This document shows, in pieces, positions 8,694-19,705 of a DNA stretch of 64,000 bases (position 1 is the stretch's first letter; every line of letters begins with the position of its first letter). The DNA is from Branchiostoma floridae. Taxonomy: Eukaryota > Chordata > Leptocardii > Amphioxiformes > Branchiostomatidae. Where the stretch lies: positions 3,090,918-3,154,917 of the forward strand of contig NC_049990.1 in the NCBI RefSeq assembly GCF_000003815.2. The letters are read 5' to 3'. Below the pieces are notes generated by a model, which was given only the letters and a program-made list of their open reading frames with translations, had not been told where the DNA came from and searched no databases. A program made the translations under genes and the position numbers.

Positions 8694-11330
8694 CTGGGAA
8701 ACAACAACAACGGAGGTTAGTTTGTTTGTTTGTTTGTTTTGTTGCCACTTTATACAGCCTGGCTCGTGGATACCCGGCGTGATCTCCAGGGCATAGTGAC
8801 TGAGAAACAACAACAACGGAGGTTAGTTAGTTTGTTTGTTTGTTTTGCTGCCACTTTATACCGCCTGGCTCATGGATACCCGGGGTGATCTCCAGGGCAT
8901 AGTGGCTGGGAAACAACAACAACGGAGGTTAGTTTGTTTGTTTGTTTTGCTGCCACTTTATACCGCCTGGTTCATGGATACCCGGGGTGATCTCTAGGGC
9001 ATAGTGACTGGGAAACAACAACAACGGAGGTTAGTTTGTTTGTTTGTTTTGCTGCCACTTTATACCGCCTGGCTCATGGATACCCGGCGTGATCTCCAGG
9101 GCATAGTGACTGGGAAACAACAACAACGGAGGTTAGTTTGTTTGTTTGTTTGTTTTGCTGCCACTTTATACCGCCTGGCTCATGGATACCCGGCGTGATC
9201 TCTAGGGCATAGTGACTGGGAAACAACAACAACAGAGGTTAGTTTGTTTGTTTGTTTTGCTGCCACTTTATACCGCCTGGCTCATGGATACCCGGCGTGA
9301 TCTCCAGGGCATAGTGACTGGGAAACAACAACAACAACGGAGGTTAGTTTGTTTGTTTGTCTTGCTGCCACGTTTATACACGCCTGGCGTCAGTACGATA
9401 CGTCGGCGTGATCTCTAGGGCATAGTGACTGGGAAACAACAACAACAACAGAGGTTAGTTTGTTTGTTTGTTTTGCTGCCACTTTATACCGCCTGGCTCA
9501 TGGATACCCGGCGTGATCTCTAGGGCATAGTGACTGGGAAACAACAACAACAGAGGTTAGTTTGTTTGTTTGTTTTGCTGCCACTTTATACCGCCTGGCT
9601 CATGGATACCCGGCGTGATCTCCAGGGCATAGTGACTGGGAAACAACAACAACAACAGAGGTTAGTTTGTTTGTTTGTTTTGCTGCCACTTTATACCGCC
9701 TGGCTCATGGATACCCGGCGTGATCTCTAGGGCATAGTGACTGGGAAACAACAACAACAACGGAGGTTAGTTTGTTTGTTTGTTTGTTTTGCTGCCACTT
9801 TATACCGCCTGGTTCATGGATACCCGGCGTGATCTCTAGGGCATAGTGACTGGGAAACAACAACAACAGAGGTTAGTTTGTTTGTTTGTTTTGCTGCCAC
9901 TTTATACCGCCTGGCTCATGGATACCCGGCGTGATCTCCAGGGCATAGTGACTGGGAAACAACAACAACAACAGAGGTTAGTTTGTTTGTTTGTTTTGCT
10001 GCCACTTTATACCGCCTGGCTCATGGATACCCGGCGTGATCTCTAGGGCATAGTGACTGGGAAACAACAACAACAACGGAGGTTAGTTTGTTTGTTTGTT
10101 TAGCTGCCACTTTATACCGCCTGGCTCGTGGATACCCGGCGTGATCTCCAGGGCATAGTGGCTGGGGAACAACAACAACAACAGAGGTTAGTTTGTTTGT
10201 TTGTTTGTTTGTTTGTTTTGCTGCCACTTTATACCGCCTGGTTCATGGATACCCGGCGTGATCTCTAGGGCATAGTGACTGGGAAAAACAACAATGGAGG
10301 TTAGTTTGTTTGTTTTGCTGCCACTGTATACCGCCTGGCTCATGGATACCCGGCGTGATCTCCAGGGCATAGTGACTGGGAAACAACAACAACAACAGAG
10401 GTTAGTTTGTTTGTTTGTTTTGCTGCCACTTTATACCGCCTGGCTCATGGATACCCGGCGTGATCTCTAGGGCATAGTGACTGGGAAACAACAACAACGG
10501 AGGTTAGTTTGTTTGTTTGTTTGTTTTGCTGCCACTTTATACCGCCTGGCTCATGGATACCCGGCGTGATCTCTAGGGCATAGTGACTGGGAAACAACAA
10601 CAACAACGGAGGTTAGTTTGTTTGTTTGTTTAGCTGCCACTTTATACCGCCTGGCTCGTGGATACCCGGCGTGATCTCCAGGGCATAGTGGCTGGGGAAC
10701 AACAACAACAACAGAGGTTAGTTTGTTTGTTTGTTTGTTTGTTTGTTTTGCTGCCACTTTATACCGCCTGGTTCATGGATACCCGGCGTGATCTCTAGGG
10801 CATAGTGACTGGGAAAAACAACAATGGAGGTTAGTTTGTTTGTTTTGCTGCCACTGTATACCGCCTGGCTCATGGATACCCGGCGTGATCTCCAGGGCAT
10901 AGTGACTGGGAAACAACAACAACAGAGGTTAGTTTGTTTGTTTGTTTTGCTGCCACTTTATACCGCCTGGCTCATGGATACCCGGCGTGATCTCTAAGGC
11001 ATAGTGGCTGGGGAAAAACAACAACAACGGAGGTTAGTTTGTTTGTTTGTTTGTTTTGCTGCCACTTTATACCGCCTGGCTCATGGATACCCGGCGTGAT
11101 CTCCAGGGCATAGTGACTGGGAAACAACAACAACAGAGGTTAATTTGTTTGTTTGTTTTGCTGCCACTTAATACCGCCTGGCTCATGGATACCCGGCGTG
11201 ATCTCCAGGGCATAGTGACTGGGAAACAACAACAACAACAACAACAACGGAGGTTAGTTTGTTTGTTTTGCTGCCATTTTATGCCGCCAGGTTCACGGAT
11301 ATCCGGCGTGATCTCTAGGAAATAGAAATC
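8640..11330 (-). repeat. Large minisatellite spanning the exon 6 acceptor (26 copies, about 96-110 bp)
   Basis: I count 26 units. On the minus strand each has an AAACAAACAAAC tract, CTAACCTC, a (GTT)n tract, the acceptor TTTCCCAG, and then about 55 bp identical or nearly so to the 5' end of exon 6 (TCACTATGCCCTGGAGATC onward), breaking off at GTGGCAGC. The first unit is the real exon; one unit near 9384 and the terminal unit near 11286 are visibly degraded. Length variation comes from the CAA and TTTG tracts. Higher-order copying is present: the section around 10000-10400 recurs 530 bp later, and 9494-9730 recurs 316 bp later. Runs of 60-92 codon ORFs here come from the repeat. Confidence 0.96.
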
Positions 11331-11576
11331 TGGAATGTCAGCAAGTCTACTGAATGATAATCGGATATCAGATCATAACAAAAACTCAAGCAGTGCCTCA
11401 ACTTAAACTTTGAGTTTCTTGACACAAATCAAAAAGAACAAATCTTTAGAAATAAAAAAATCTTCAGTTTGTTTGGACACAGAACTGATAAAATTCTAGA
11501 GTGTTCAAATATCTAAGTAAACTTGACATACACCTTATACACAACAAATTCAAAGAAAGAAAGTGTTAAGACGTAC

Positions 11577-11619
11577 TTCCAGTAGTCTTTGCTAGGGCTG
11601 GTGCGCCCCTTGTTTCCTC
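11577..11619 (-). other. Candidate decoy micro-exon (43 nt), copy 2
   Basis: Within the exon 5 donor array, the exon-like part is preceded by TTTAG and followed by GTACGT, giving a potential 43-nt exon. It is out of phase (43 is not a multiple of 3). No branch point or strong pyrimidine tract is evident, so splicing of this copy is only a possibility. Confidence 0.3.
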
Positions 11620-11678
11620 CTAAATCTTACACATTGTAGATGAAATGTTTAAGATATAAGAAAGTCTTAAAGACTTAC

Positions 11679-11721
11679 TTCCAGTAGTCTTCACTGGGGC
11701 TGGTTCGCCCCTTGTTTCCTC
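11679..11721 (-). other. Candidate decoy micro-exon (43 nt), copy 1
   Basis: Same layout as the copy 59 bp further on: TTTAG acceptor, 43 nt of exon-5-like sequence, strong donor GTAAGT. Spliced to exon 5 in phase it reads KRKQGANQPQ and then a stop, so inclusion would truncate the protein before TM4. Confidence 0.35.
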
Positions 11722-11780
11722 CTAAATCTTATACATTGTAGATGAAATGTTCAAGATATAAGAAAGTCTTAAAGACGTAC

Positions 11781-11934
11781 TTCCAGTAGTCTTCGCTGGG
11801 GCTGGTTCGCCCCTTGTCCCCGCAGTACGTCCCGTTGACCCACGTGCCGTTCTCATCGTACAGACCGAACATGGAATACATCTCCCCGCCTAACGTGATG
11901 TTCTGGAACGTGGCGTTCACCGTCTGCTGACACG
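11781..11934 (-). CDS. SLC6 exon 5: extracellular loop 2
   Basis: Minus-strand exon of 154 nt, from acceptor CCCTGTAG to donor GTACGT, entered in phase 1 and left in phase 2. It encodes the variable part of EL2 with four N-glycosylation sequons (NAT, NIT and two NGT) and ends RTSPSEDYW. The RTSPSE-YW ending matches glycine transporters. EL2 is the main glycosylated region of SLC6 proteins. Confidence 0.92.
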
Positions 11935-12620
11935 CTACAGGGGGGAAAGGAGGAGTGACACTCGTTACTGACGAATCACTAGAGAGTAATTAGTTCTAGA
12001 TGACTAAACCAAGGTTGGTCAAGATTTCTAAAATTCACTTGTCCAATAGGGTAAGTACATAAAAATTTTCTTCAAATTTTCACTTGCCAAAAGTTTTTCC
12101 ATGCATTTAGACTTCCATCAGTGGAATTTTTTTATCATTGGCTCTTTTTTTCTGTGTTTACCAAATGCTTGATGCCATGATTGTGAAAAGTAACAAGCAT
12201 GTCAAAATCTTAGTCATTGAAAATATTACTTGCCCGATCAGACAAGTCGGGTAGGACATGAGCTTGCCCAGGACAATAGGGCTATTGGACTTGTCCAACC
12301 CTATAAACAGCGAGTTAGTAACTAGCAATAAGCAACAAAACCAATGGCAAACACATAACAACTCAGTTTAAAATTTTTGGCAGACACACTGGCACAGCAC
12401 CAAGACTAAGTAAAGAACACTAGCTGCACGCTACAAGGTGGAAAGTAATGACAGCATTCGTTACTAATTAGTTATTAACTCTAGTTGATAACTCTAGCAA
12501 CAAGTTAGCACCTTGATTGAACAGCAAGAGCATTAAGCAACAAAGCTACTGGCAGATGCATAATTCGGTTTTCAAGTATTTTACAGACAATGCAACAACA
12601 CCAAGACTAGCTAAGAACAA
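11925..12620 (-). repeat. Duplicated exon 5 acceptor region, with a MITE between copies
   Basis: The sequence around the exon 5 acceptor (CACGCTACAG, then GGAAAG, CTCGTTACT and TTAGTTCTAG) recurs at about 12421-12495 (GCACGCTACAAGGTGGAAAG, CATTCGTTACTAATTAG, AACTCTAG). The following AAGCAACAAA, CAGACA and CACCAAGACTA block is itself found twice (12320-12420 and 12520-12620). At least two diverged copies of the boundary therefore exist. Confidence 0.75.
12011..12303. mobile_element. hAT-like MITE with CTTGTCCAA ends
   Basis: The left end has AGGTTGGTCAAG and ACTTGTCCAATAGGG. The right end has CCTATTGGACTTGTCCAACCCT as its approximate inverse. The interior is AT-rich with ACTTGCC motifs and no ORF. 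Target duplications were not clear. The family assignment rests on the AGGGTTGGACAAGT-type ends only. Confidence 0.6.
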
Positions 12621-13689
12621 TTGTTGCACATTTGGTTTTCAATTGCAGTTTTCTGGGGTTGTTGAAAAAGGTTCTTTTAATTTTTGATAAATTCTTAAAA
12701 AAAGGTTAGATGTGAAAAAGAAAGCACTCAGAGTCAGAGAAAAGTCAATTTTCACAACCACGCATATGAAAGCTAGTACAAGAAAATGTTGCATATTGGC
12801 AAACAAAAATCATAAAAGGCAAACTGCGCTAGCTGAATGTGATGTTGCTTGTGAGTTGCAGAAGTTTCTAACAGTGAAACTATGCTAGGTGAAAACGAGT
12901 ATGTGTATCTTTTTTGCATGTGTTGAGTTAGTGTCAATGCTTCAACCAATTCAAACAAAACAAAACAAAACAAGAAGAAAGAATCTACAGAACACAAACA
13001 TTTTATTGAAAAGTGTTAGTAGAAACAAAGAAAAATGACTAACTTGATTGTTTAATGAAATCAAACAATAGCAAACAAGAAGTAAAAATAAAAGAACTCA
13101 TATATACTCTCTCATGAAGGGTTGGGGACCTACCATCTGTAATAAAACAATAAAAACATGTGTTTAGTGTGAGTATAAGCTGCTTGTAATATCATGGTTT
13201 ATTGTCTTATTATAGAACTTAAATATGAAACTATGCATAATGCTTGCAAAAAAAGGTAGCTCACTTCTGTAAAAGCAAAACAAATTGAACAATGAAGAGT
13301 GCAGGGAGCGCAAATTCTTTTTTTCTTAAATCACAAACAAAGAAATCATATGCGTATTGACTATAAGAGAGAATATGTTTTGCCTGTTCTTTTAGAATCT
13401 ATATACATTTTGTACTGGTTGGTTTTTGAATATGATAACTCAAAAACAGGTATTTTTGTTTGTGCTTGAAAGAAAAAAAGTTGTGGATTATACTCCAGGA
13501 TAGATACTTTCAGTAAAGAAGATGCATTGATATCGAGATAGAGCAATCCCCCTTGCAGATCCCTTACAAACTGCAGATAACAGGCCAATTCACAAAGTTG
13601 TGGTTTAATACGAATAAAACTGCAGGAAGTTATACAGCCTTATGAAAATTTTTCTTTCTTTAGACTTCAATTCTTGTGAAGACCTAAAA
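12621..13689. other. Intron between exons 4 and 5, no gene seen
   Basis: AT-rich intron with a CAAAA-rich patch at about 12955-12970. ORFs of 74-75 codons on the minus strand show no recognised domain and lie in low-complexity AT-rich DNA. Confidence 0.5.
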
Positions 13690-13915
13690 TTGACTGAGAA
13701 ACATCAAAACTTCCAGAGTAAAGTGCACAGGTCTCTCTGGTAACCTCTGAACTCAAGATGAACTCTGAACTATGACCCATGCCTCCTAACCTTTCGTGAC
13801 ACACTCTGGCGAGACTGATTAAACTTGACTGATAGGTAAAAATTTCCAGAGTGACCCTCTTTGGTGACCTCTGAACTCTATGTGAACAATGACCCTGTGC
13901 CCCCTGACCTTTTGT
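13690..13915 (-). repeat. Two-copy duplication of the exon 4 donor boundary
   Basis: The block TTCCAGAGT..GG-GACCTCTGAACTC..ATGACCC-TGCC-CCT-ACCTTT-GTG-C-CACTCTGG occurs at about 13710-13808 and again at about 13838-13928, where its last part is the real end of exon 4. The intronic copy reads CCAGAGTGTGTCACGAAAG and then GTTAGG where the exon has CCAGAGTGCGCCACAAAAG and GTCAGG. Confidence 0.8.
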
Positions 13916-14067
13916 GGCGCACTCTGGTGTGTTCCAGGGGTTGTTGCAGTCGGACCAGGGGAGGTAGCTGGTGAAGGAAGCAAACAGGTAGAACAGAGCG
14001 TAGGCGATGATCACGTTGTAGTAGATCCCCACCAGGAAGGATACACATACCATGCACACTCCAACCC
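13909..14067 (-). CDS. SLC6 exon 4: TM3 and start of EL2
   Basis: Minus-strand exon of 159 nt, from acceptor CTCTTTAG to donor GTCAGG, phase 1 at both ends. It encodes [20 protein letters not shown], then [11 protein letters not shown], then the loop [23 protein letters not shown] is the TM3 signature, and the two cysteines nine residues apart are the conserved EL2 disulfide of SLC6 proteins. NNPWNTPEC is glycine-transporter-like. Confidence 0.94.
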
Positions 14068-16050
14068 CTAAAGAGGAGAAAGAAGAAAAAGCTTCAACAA
14101 ACGATGGCTACTATAGATATTGGCTAACAGTTAGACTTATACACACCTGCAAGATTGAAAAAAAACATAGCTTGTTTAGAACGAGAGTTATCAAAACATG
14201 AAATTCTACTGCAGTACCAAAGGAAGCTACTAGGTGGCCCCAAATCTAACCAATCCAGGGCTTGCCACACCTCACCAACACACCAAGTATGAAAACAATT
14301 ATATCCATTCAGCCATTCTTGAGTTATCTTGTTCACAGCCAGTTATCTTGTTCATATTCTATAGCCAGGTGGTCCTTAATTATGTAGAGGTAAGCACTAG
14401 TATAGGCTTGATTGTATCAATTTATTCAGTCTTTGTAACATGATAAAGACTCTTGATGAGGAATTTGACACCACCCACCCAACCCCTCCTCCCACCGGTA
14501 CCAACCACACAATACAGACCTGCCACGTTTGACTGATGCACCAAATCTCATCAACAAGGCCTTTCAGACTTCTCCAGTTGGTTCATTACTACACAAACGA
14601 ACATCATTGATCAGGGGAAACAGATCTAGGCCAGGAGCACTGGGACTTCGTTAGGGCCGGTTCATGATTACATCAAATGGATTAAACTGTATAGCAAAAA
14701 GAAAGTAAAGTGATCTCGATCCAGTTTTAGCTCACTGAAGAGCTAGTCTTTCACTTGTCATGACAGAGAGAACAGATGCTATGTACAATATTTACAGGTT
14801 CATCTTACCAGGGAAATTCCCCTACACATATTTAAGTGTGCATACATCAGATATGATCACTGATGCTGACTTATTTGGCAGTTTTAGGGTACCTATTGTT
14901 AGGGACGTAAAACGGAGAGACAACTAGAAGAAGCAAGTAATCACTAAAGAAGCTTACTAAATAGATAAATACAAGAAAGAAAGAAAACAAATGAAGAAAA
15001 GACATCAAAAAGATCTAAAAAGTAGTAAAAAAACAACAACTTTTTATTAACAAGTTGTTCAAATGAAATTAACTGAATTTTTATACTTATTTCAGATCAT
15101 AGAAGTGCTATAAGAACTACTGCACGGCTGCATTAACAAGATATTCAAATGAGATTGCAATGAATTTCTACTTCATTCTATAGACGGCTTTGAGATCTTT
15201 AAAACAGAACTTCAACTGTCTTCCTGTTTGTGACAGATGAACTGAGGAAACTTTACTCTGAAAGAAGTCTGATCCAGACATGTGCGAGCCGGCTTGAGAC
15301 TACAGATGTACGGAACATCTCTCATTCCAGCTGATGGATCAAAGGAGCTCAGCCGCTTTCATCTGTCACAAACACTTCTGAAACACTCAGAGAATTTCCT
15401 TTCCTCTTATGCATCCTTTGCTCTGAGTAAAGGGATAAAAGGCTGCTGGGTTTACCGAGTGTTGGAGTCATTTTGCTGCATGATTGGCCAGTATTTTGTG
15501 ACAAGTGTACAAAAAGTATCACAGGTGCCATACTAAAGCCCAGAAGATGTCAGGCCTAAACACTTGCATTTTGCATAGTTATAAATCATAATCGAGTTTT
15601 ATTGAAAATTCTTGCCCGTGGGCTAATTGCAGGTAACATAAAAGATTCAAACAGTGTGTAAAATACAATATCGCAGGTATACTCTAGTCTAAAACTAGTG
15701 AAAGCTAACTCTACATCCTGGGTTATTGGGTTCGACTCCTTTTTCGAAGACAGTGGAAGACGAAAGATCCCACCTTTTCTATTATGTGTGGGTTTTGTGA
15801 TGTCAAAAGGAGAACTGTTTTCTTTTCTATAATTCAATCACTCTAAAATATGAAATAAACCTTAAAGTTTGTAAAATATACCTTTGTCAAATATACTTTT
15901 TTATCAATAGTTTTAAAGAATGCTTGCAGATAGATGATCAATGGTTAGGTGTGACGGGTTGTTCAGTGTAATATAACCAGCTGCTGCCGCACCGCGTGCC
16001 TGCGAAGCTGGTGTGTTACGCTGAAGGTTGGTTACACCAGCTATATGAAT
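14068..16050. other. Intron between exons 3 and 4, no gene seen
   Basis: No host gene was recognised. Positions 14720-14825 are a copy of the GTTTAGCTCACTGAAG repeat also at 5525. Positions 15967-16040 hold a GCTGGTGTGTTACGCTGAAG stretch bounded by ACCAGC sequences. Position 15727 has a GGTTCGACTCC B-box-like string without a matching A box. Confidence 0.5.
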
Positions 16051-16267
16051 AACGCTAGTTCACCTTTATCCGTTGGGTAACCTATATCCATTGCTTTTAA
16101 AAACAGGGTATTTGGGATATCACGTTGACGGACGATGGTTTAAAATTTCAATATTTTCAGTACATTGTGGTTTAAAACTACCACCCGTCGAATTGATGTG
16201 CCTAAATATACTGTTTTGCCAAACAACGGATATGGTTTACCATGCGGATAAAGGTGAACTAGCGTTA
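16051..16267. mobile_element. TA-flanked MITE, AACGCTAGTTCACCTTTA family, copy 1
   Basis: Terminal inverted repeats AACGCTAGTTCACCTTTATC and GATAAAGGTGAACTAGCGTT are almost perfect over 20 bp, with TA at each outer edge. Inner sequence has a second weaker symmetry (GGTAACCTATATCC and GGATATGGTTTACC). There is no ORF. A second copy is at 34928-35156. Confidence 0.88.
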
Positions 16268-17019
16268 CAGATACAGATTTGAAAACCATATGATTTACTG
16301 TACTGGTATCAAAAACTATATTCATTCCAGACTCTTCAGTTTAATCAAGGAGCTCTTATATCACCAAAATGATAGTATTCCCGATGTGTAATCTGATCTG
16401 TTATAAATCACTATGCTTGTTACCAGACACCCTTGCTATCATATTTCATTACAACACCCAAGGTACAAGTAATCTGCACCTATTACTTTTGATAGGCAGC
16501 TGTCAAGTCACTAATCACACACAAATAGATTGGTAAAACATCATGTTACAATTCTGACACTGGTGGGATAATTGCTAATTATCAGATCTAATTGATAGGC
16601 ACCTGTCAAAACTGCCAATCAAATACTAGGTGCAACATGTTTGTCTAAACACTGTGTTGCATTTGAAACTAGAGTGAGAAGTAAATGGATCTTTAAATTG
16701 ACAGCTATCCGTCAAAGTCACACTGAAGTGTGTTATGAAACACATGAAGGTTAGAAATCCAGGTAAACAATATTCAAATACAAGTCAACTAGAAAAAAAA
16801 ACGGAGCAATGAACTGGCAGAAATTGTTTCTGAGTTGTTTTTTGAATTGTACCGGTATTTGAATATTGTTTTTTGGCAAATGGCAAATTCAAAGAGATCA
16901 ACTAAATGCATTATCAGTGAATTCCTGAGGTATGCACACTTGAGGTATGATATTCAAGACATTCTTGAAAAGTCCTCCATAGCACAGTTTTTTTAAACTG
17001 TGGCTGTGCTAGCGGATGT
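16268..17019. other. Intron, no gene seen
   Basis: AT-rich intron between two MITEs. Three diverged GATAG-CA-CTGTCAA stretches (near 16493, 16597 and 16705) suggest an old local tandem repeat. Nothing else was recognised. Confidence 0.45.
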
Positions 17020-17197
17020 TAATCTCCAAGCATATCCTGCGATGGCATAAGATAGTACCAAACTGGCCAAGGAGTGTAGTCAGTCAAGAGGTGTCCATTT
17101 GTAGCAAAACACACTCCTGGGCCGGCTTCACCCCTCTGCCAGCTTTTGATACTTTGATCTTAATTCTTATGTTACCGTAGGATCTGCTTGGAGATTA
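17020..17197. mobile_element. MITE with TAATCTCCAAGCA ends
   Basis: The left end TAATCTCCAAGCATATCCTG and the inverted right end (TAATCTCCAAGCAGATCCTA on the minus strand) form about 30 bp of terminal inverted repeat. It is non-coding. Single ends of the same type occur near 56428 and 59113. Confidence 0.8.
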
Positions 17198-17335
17198 GCA
17201 GATGTGAGATCAAGATGGTTTGATTTCTGGGCAGATGTTGAGTCCTTGGGAATTAGGCATTCTACACAACTTTCCTCACTCCACCCATGGGTACCTGACT
17301 TCAGTTGGGGAGGTAAATTAAATTACCCATCCAAA
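17198..17335 (+). repeat. tRNA-derived SINE, copy 1
   Basis: It carries a B-box-like GGTTTGATTTC, then a body with CACAACTTTCCTCACTCCAC and GGTACCTGACTTCAGTTGGG plus GAGGTAAAT. The same body and head occur on the minus strand at 61930-62112, with GGTTTGATTCC and GGGTACCTGACTTCGGTTGG. The A-box half of this copy is degraded. Confidence 0.75.
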
Positions 17336-18124
17336 GCTCAGTTCAATAGTCAATGCACAGGGGAAATGCAGGAGAAACACAGCATACAGATCTCCTGCCT
17401 TTTTCCTAGTCAGAGAAGAGAGTGTTCCTTTTAGAGGATAGGTTTCCTTAGCACCAATTAGAGACTGTGATTCTTGTGTTCCTCTTGTGATTCCTGGTAA
17501 TTAGTCACACCCTAGGAGGAGAGCTGGGCAGAGTTGATGGACAACCAAAGTCGGAAGGCAAAGGACGGACACTGCTGGACTCAAAAAGGCTATGAGACAA
17601 CCTAAATCACCTTTTTTTTCTCTCTAGTCTTACTCTTTGGATACCCTGCGGAGCATATTCAAACAAATGTCGACATTACATATTCCATGACCTAGATTAC
17701 CCTCTGGAGTCAGCAACATTTCTTCTGCAGCAACAAAAACTCGACAGGCAGAATCTCTCGCTGGTGTGACCATTCTCACCTCAAACAGACCGTTTTCTGT
17801 CGCCAAATCGTGAACAGGCGATCCCAAAATGGAGCTCAAACAAACCCTGATTTACTTCCTTTCAAGACACAACATGACCTAGTCTTGTCAGGCCATGCTA
17901 ATAGCCAAATATAGACTAGACTGAGACAGTTCCTCTGTGAGGTCAGTAAAACTTTACTTGAGGGCCCTCCACCCTGAGATGTTGGGAGAGAAAAAAGTTA
18001 ACCCTACCTATCCAAAACAACTTAATGTGTCATTCAAGAGGACCTTCCTAATGAAAGCTACATGTAGGTACTCATTTTCAGTCGAGTGATGAAACAACTA
18101 ATAATAAAGTACCATATAACACAC
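17336..18124. other. Intron, no gene seen
   Basis: Nothing recognised beyond ordinary intron sequence and a T-rich/CT tract near 17610-17630. Confidence 0.4.
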
Positions 18125-18476
18125 CAGGGCTCGAATTTCATTTTTGGGATTAGGTGCACTGGTGCACCCAGCTTAAGAAATTGGGTGCACCAAAATTTTT
18201 TTGGGTGCACCACTTAAATTAAAGTAATAACCTAGTGATAAAACTTAGTTACAAGCTATCAAATTCTTAAACAAGTACCATGATAGACATTTTTATTATC
18301 TTTCTAACACTTAGATGTCAAGAATATGATGTATACTTGTATACTTTGATATCTTTACATACACAAACCTAAGAAAATATTTGGGTGCACCCTGTGCACC
18401 CACAGAAAAAGATTGGGTGCACAGCTCCAATTTTGGGTGCACCTGGGTGCACATGCACCCAGTATTTCGAGCCCTG
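18125..18476. mobile_element. CAGGGCTC-family MITE with 5-bp target duplication CACAC
   Basis: Ends CAGGGCTCGAA and TTTCGAGCCCTG are inverted repeats, flanked by CACAC on both sides (18120-18124 and 18477-18481). The interior is built of GGTGCACC-type palindromic units and AT-rich DNA. hAT-like CAGGG ends with a 5-bp duplication suggest a hAT subgroup; the superfamily is an inference. No transposase ORF is present. Confidence 0.85.
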
Positions 18477-19245
18477 CACACCATCAAGCATCTGTTCTCT
18501 CGTACGGACGTACCAGTACAAGCTTACCAGGAAGCTAAACTGGATCAATTTTTTGACAAAAAAACGATTCCATACCCCCATCAACCTGTGTCAAAACTTA
18601 GGAATGCAAAAAATGCAACCAAAAAATAAAACGTAGAAATTAAAAATGGAAAACTTGACAAATCTGCATCCTGTATTACTCTTGTTGCTTGAACTGCTAT
18701 TAGTCCCTGACAGCAGCCATCCTAATATGCTCTTGAGCGACCCCACAGCTGACTTTATATCCAACATCAACAACTCCTAACGTCATTTCCTTCTTTACAA
18801 CACCGAGAAATCTGATTACCACCCTATAACGCACCTCGTTATCATCGTTAACCCATCCTGAAATTAAATGAGCGATCCGCAAATTGGTAGGTACCAATAA
18901 CCATTCCCATCCGTTTCGGGAATCATCCCCCGATAGCTCGCGAGGGCTCTAACTGTGTTATACAGCCTCACTGCAGCCTTAACGTTCAATTCATCAGAGC
19001 AATGCTGGGCAGGAGTAAGTCAGTTTGGGGTTTCAGGTCAACAGTGGAAACTTGAACTTTGAAGGTTTTCCATGCTTCTTCTGCTCAAAATTTGGACTAC
19101 AAGAGATTCTAAACTGCAAGTCAGTTTGTAAAAGTTAATTTAAAGTCATTCTCGCACTAGATGTTGCGCAGCGTGGCACCCATCTCCATTTTGATAGCCC
19201 TTGGGCCACAAAACCTCACTACATCAATCGGCTAGTCTACTACAA
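18477..19245. other. Intron, no gene seen
   Basis: Unrecognised intron between a MITE and the exon 3 donor array. Confidence 0.4.
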
Positions 19246-19705
19246 TTATCTTGCATTGGGAGGATGGCCTTCCACAAGAAATCCCCCTTGCAGCTTGTTT
19301 GCAAACTGCACATTAACAAGCAATTCTCCTTGCAATAGCGGGTGCAATGGCCTTCCACACCGCAAAGGCTACAAAACCAAGCCAGCAGCTTTCCTCATAT
19401 ATGTAACTGCAGTTTCACCTTGCAATAGGGGGATGGCCTTCCAAACCCCGGAGGTTACAATAAAAACCCTAGCAGCTTTCTTAAAAACTGCAGATTTACC
19501 TTGCAATAGAGGAATGGCCTTTTACAGGAAACCCTTCTTGCAGCTAACTTTGTTGTGAACTGCACATAACAAGTATTTACCTTACAATAGAGAAATGGCT
19601 TTCAATATCATGGAGTTCATAAAATTTCATGTAAACTGCAGATTTATCCCCCTAGCGGTTTTATCACAAACTGCAGCTTTACCTTGCAATAGTGGGATGG
19701 CCTTC
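19246..19705 (-). repeat. Tandem array spanning the exon 3 donor (6 copies, about 75-100 bp)
   Basis: Six units contain, on the minus strand, GGAAGGCCATCC-C-ATTGCAA and then GGT(A/G)AA-like donor sequence and AACTGCAG. They lie near 19248, 19328, 19423, 19499, 19582 and 19683. The last is the genuine exon 3 end. Donors in the decoys range from intact GGTAAA or GGTGAA to GGAGAA. Confidence 0.9.

Larger units (their letters stand above)
11571..11815 (-). repeat. Tandem array spanning the exon 5 donor (3 copies, about 102 bp)
   Basis: Units begin near 11571, 11674 and 11775. The last is the real exon end. Each unit on the minus strand has GGGGCG-ACCAGCCC, then GACTACTGGAA, then a donor (GTACGT, GTAAGT and GTACGT). 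This is followed by about 55 bp of shared intron ending in AAGATTTAGGAGG. Confidence 0.93.

Noticed and set aside
9004-11325. Series of 60-92 codon ORFs on both strands
   Set aside because: They are translations of the exon 6 acceptor minisatellite. Only the copy at 8561-8693 continues into the transporter sequence.
15680-15760. tRNA gene suggested by GGTTCGACTCC
   Set aside because: Only a B-box-like string is present. No A box or cloverleaf could be drawn.
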